From Rhinopomastus cyanomelas (lineage: Eukaryota > Chordata > Aves > Bucerotiformes > Rhinopomastidae), in contig VXBP01001806.1 in NCBI GenBank assembly GCA_013400115.1, positions 124,001-188,000 on the forward strand: DNA of 64,000 bases, in the 5' to 3' direction. Both the position numbers and the translations under genes were made by a program. The notes beneath the pieces were generated by a model that saw only the letters and a list, made by a program, of their open reading frames with translations, was not told where the DNA came from and made no database searches. Positions 61,818 to 64,000 of the stretch are shown here, one piece after another; position 1 is the stretch's first letter, and every line of letters begins with the position of its first letter.

Positions 61818-63780
61818 AGAAGCCATGAAGCAGACTAAGTGGGGTTAGAACATTCCCCTAACACAAGCTGTCTTCTTTTCAGTACCTACATTGTTGCTGA
61901 TGGTGGCTGCTCAAAAAAACTGGGCTTTCTTCAACCACTTCACTTCAAAAGAAGGGCTCCCCGAGTTTGGAAGTGACTTATCACAGGCTGGGACAGACAA
62001 GAGCGATAAGGCTGTTGCTCCACTAATTTCAGCAACACCAGTTTCAGGTGTCCCCCCTCTCCTGCCCACAGTTGAGTATCCCTGCACCTCACCAGCACCT
62101 TTGAAAGCATGTGATGGCCTCTGCAGCTCTCTTCTGGGAGAATAGCTCCTACAAACAGGCGTACAGCATAAACGCATCTGGATCCATGGTTTTAAAGCTT
62201 TGGCACCTTAACAATGTAACTAGTAATAGAACACTGTTAAATTTAGATTCAAATTAGAAAATAATAGTGAGGTTCTAAAACAAGTTTTAAGTATTTAGGT
62301 CCCGGATCTGTTTTGCTTTCAGAAGATGAGAGCTCTTTTAAAAGCAGTTCCTTCAGTAATGCCAGAACAAAACAAGCACTGGCTGCAGAAAACCCCCACT
62401 GGTTTTGTAGTACAGGCTTCTACTTGGTAAGACATAGGTGTTTTTTAATTACCTTTCCTATGAAAAACAACGGTTTAAATTGAGGGAAAATGTGCCTCAC
62501 AAAAACTCAGTAACATTGTTGAAAGGAAAAGCTCATTTCAGAACACAGAAGACTTCATAAAAATCCTAAATGCATTCATTTCTCTCTTTCTGAAGTCATA
62601 AACCCTTCAATTAATTCCTACTCATGCATATTCATTTGGAGGTTACTGGGGGAAGAGTCAGATCAAGAAGGGCAAACAATACTATTTAGTGTTTAATGGG
62701 TGTTTTCTCCAGCTGTATCCTGCATAGGCCAGGGGCAGCCCTGGAAAGAGCCGATGTGTCTGCCTACATTCATCTTCAGTGCAGGGTGTTCTGTAACTTC
62801 CCCTGTGTCCCCAGTGCCCCATGATTCTACCAGCCACCCAGAGAGGAGTCCAGGGCTCAGCGTACCTCCCTCCTGTCCTGGGAAGCCAGGGAGGCAGGAA
62901 GGGTTAAGTAACAACTTTCTCTACCCCATCCTAACCTGGAGCTAAAACTTGACTGTGTCGGGTACCTTCAGGCTGGAATGGCAAAGCTCTCAAATGCCTT
63001 GTAGTTGAAATTAGTTGGTCAAAGCTCAGGGAAAGCCAACGACAAGAGAAGCAGAGGAAAGCACGCCCTGGTCCACAGAGGGATCCACCACGTTTTACTT
63101 TGTGAACAGGATCTGCACTTTGGTAAATGTCCTGACATGAGCACTGGGACAAACCCAGGCACCAAATCTCTATGCAGAGGCTTTGGAGTTCCAGCTGTCC
63201 ACAGCTGTTTAGAGCAAATGTGTCCAGTGAGGTCTCTGTCAGAATAAAATAACTACATCTACCTCCATCTGAAAACAATTGTGATGTCTAACTCCTCACA
63301 CTTCTTTGCTATTGCTCCCCAAGTAGTTCACACATCTTCACCACAGCCCAACATTCACCTACTCCTCACTTGTAGCCACGTAACCTCACGCATCCACATG
63401 TAAACAGCAGTAGTATTTACCTCATGTCTTTTTAGTAAAAAAAAGTTGGGTTTTTTTTGTGGAACCGTGTTCCAAATATGTTAAGTGCCTTCTCTTGGAC
63501 AAGTGATAACCAATCCATTTCCAAAATTTCCACAGCAGTTGGTCAGCACAGTACCATTGTGTCTTTGCTCAAGTTGTAGGCTCTCAGCTCTGCACCAAGT
63601 GCCTTTCATTCCTTATGGAGATACATCACACAGAAACATAGTAGGAGGAAGCACCAAGCAGCAAGTTACTTGTGAAGCTTTTTCAGTAATGTATGATATT
63701 TTCTGCTAATGCTTTTGGAGGTTCAGAAAGCTTACACCTGAAATTAAATAAGCCCAACCATACTACCACGAGCATTTTAA
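61818..63780. other. non-coding-looking region, no gene recognised
   Basis: A good plus-strand acceptor-like tract (CTGTCTTCTTTTCAG) at 61,867-61,881 is followed by 87 open codons to TAG at 62,145. It could be a terminal exon, but the protein is not recognised and no upstream exon is seen. GC-richer sequence at 62,700-63,250 carries overlapping open frames on both strands (81, 73 and 115 codons) with no domain. Confidence 0.3.
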
Positions 63781-64000
63781 ACCATCATAAAGTGGGCCTG
63801 CCTGTCCGCTCCCACACTGCCGCTGCCCCTCACGCCAGCACAAGTCTTTGGGCTGCAGCGTGGTTAATTGCATTAATCACACATTTATGTATGATCTGGG
63901 TTAAACATGCAGAGGTTTTTGCTGGCTTAGGTTTAAACCAGATCAAAGTTCACATCAAAGTACTATGGCAAAGTGCAAGTTGTCTGTTGGCACAAAATCT
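63781..64000. promoter_or_regulatory. possible enhancer-like conserved non-coding block
   Basis: Dense motif content in about 200 bp: TTAATTGCATTAA (63,864-63,876, a homeodomain-type palindrome), GGTTTAAACC (63,930-63,939, a perfect palindrome), two TCF/LEF-type ATCAAAG sites (63,942-63,948 and 63,954-63,960) and an overlapping HNF4-like CAAAGTTCA (63,944-63,952). No frame is convincingly coding. Conservation cannot be tested here, so the call rests on motif clustering alone. Confidence 0.3.

Overview
The window looks like nuclear DNA of a bird. The main evidence is sixteen fragments of CR1 retrotransposons, the dominant LINE of avian genomes. They show the avian CR1 3' end (fragments facing right end in a direct repeat of ATTCTGTGA or a decayed form), strong 5' truncation and mixed ages. 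I saw no Alu-, B1- or L1-like repeats, which fits a bird rather than a mammal. Base composition is AT-leaning with depleted CpG, apart from one CpG island. I see no bacterial gene organisation, no rRNA, no convincing tRNA and no CRISPR array. The species cannot be named from this sequence.

Layout. Positions 1-20,690 are non-coding-looking DNA with CR1 pieces at the left edge, 9.3 kb, 18.0 kb and 20.3 kb. Positions 20,690-21,260 form a CpG island with two CACGTG E-boxes 34 bp apart. It is the only clear promoter-like sequence here. On the minus strand it could start a transcript with a 13-codon first coding exon ending at a good splice donor. Just to its right, at 21.46-21.81 kb, one CR1 copy is split by a second CR1 in the opposite orientation. 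Positions 21.8-36.6 kb hold CR1 pieces at 29.6 and 33.3 kb, a 21-bp palindrome and an imperfect direct repeat, but no gene I can recognise. Positions 36.65-37.17 kb hold three closely spaced exon-like segments on the minus strand, separated by introns of about 100 bp. Positions 41.87-54.19 kb hold a set of minus-strand exon-like segments whose reading phases fit together (54.1, 46.1, 42.1 and 41.9 kb, ending in a stop codon). CR1 copies lie between them. Positions 54.2-64 kb are again repeat-punctuated DNA. They end in an enhancer-like AT-rich block with homeodomain-type and TCF/HNF4-type motifs.

No protein in the window could be matched to a named family. Exon-like segments with good splice sites and an open frame arise often by chance in 64 kb of vertebrate DNA, so every exon call has low confidence. 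Most open frames above 60 codons lack splice support, recognisable domains or a coding character. The largest, 249 codons antisense through the CpG island, reflects high GC. The firm content is the CR1 landscape, the CpG island, simple repeats and the nested insertion. The gene models are hypotheses for RNA-seq or cross-species alignment.
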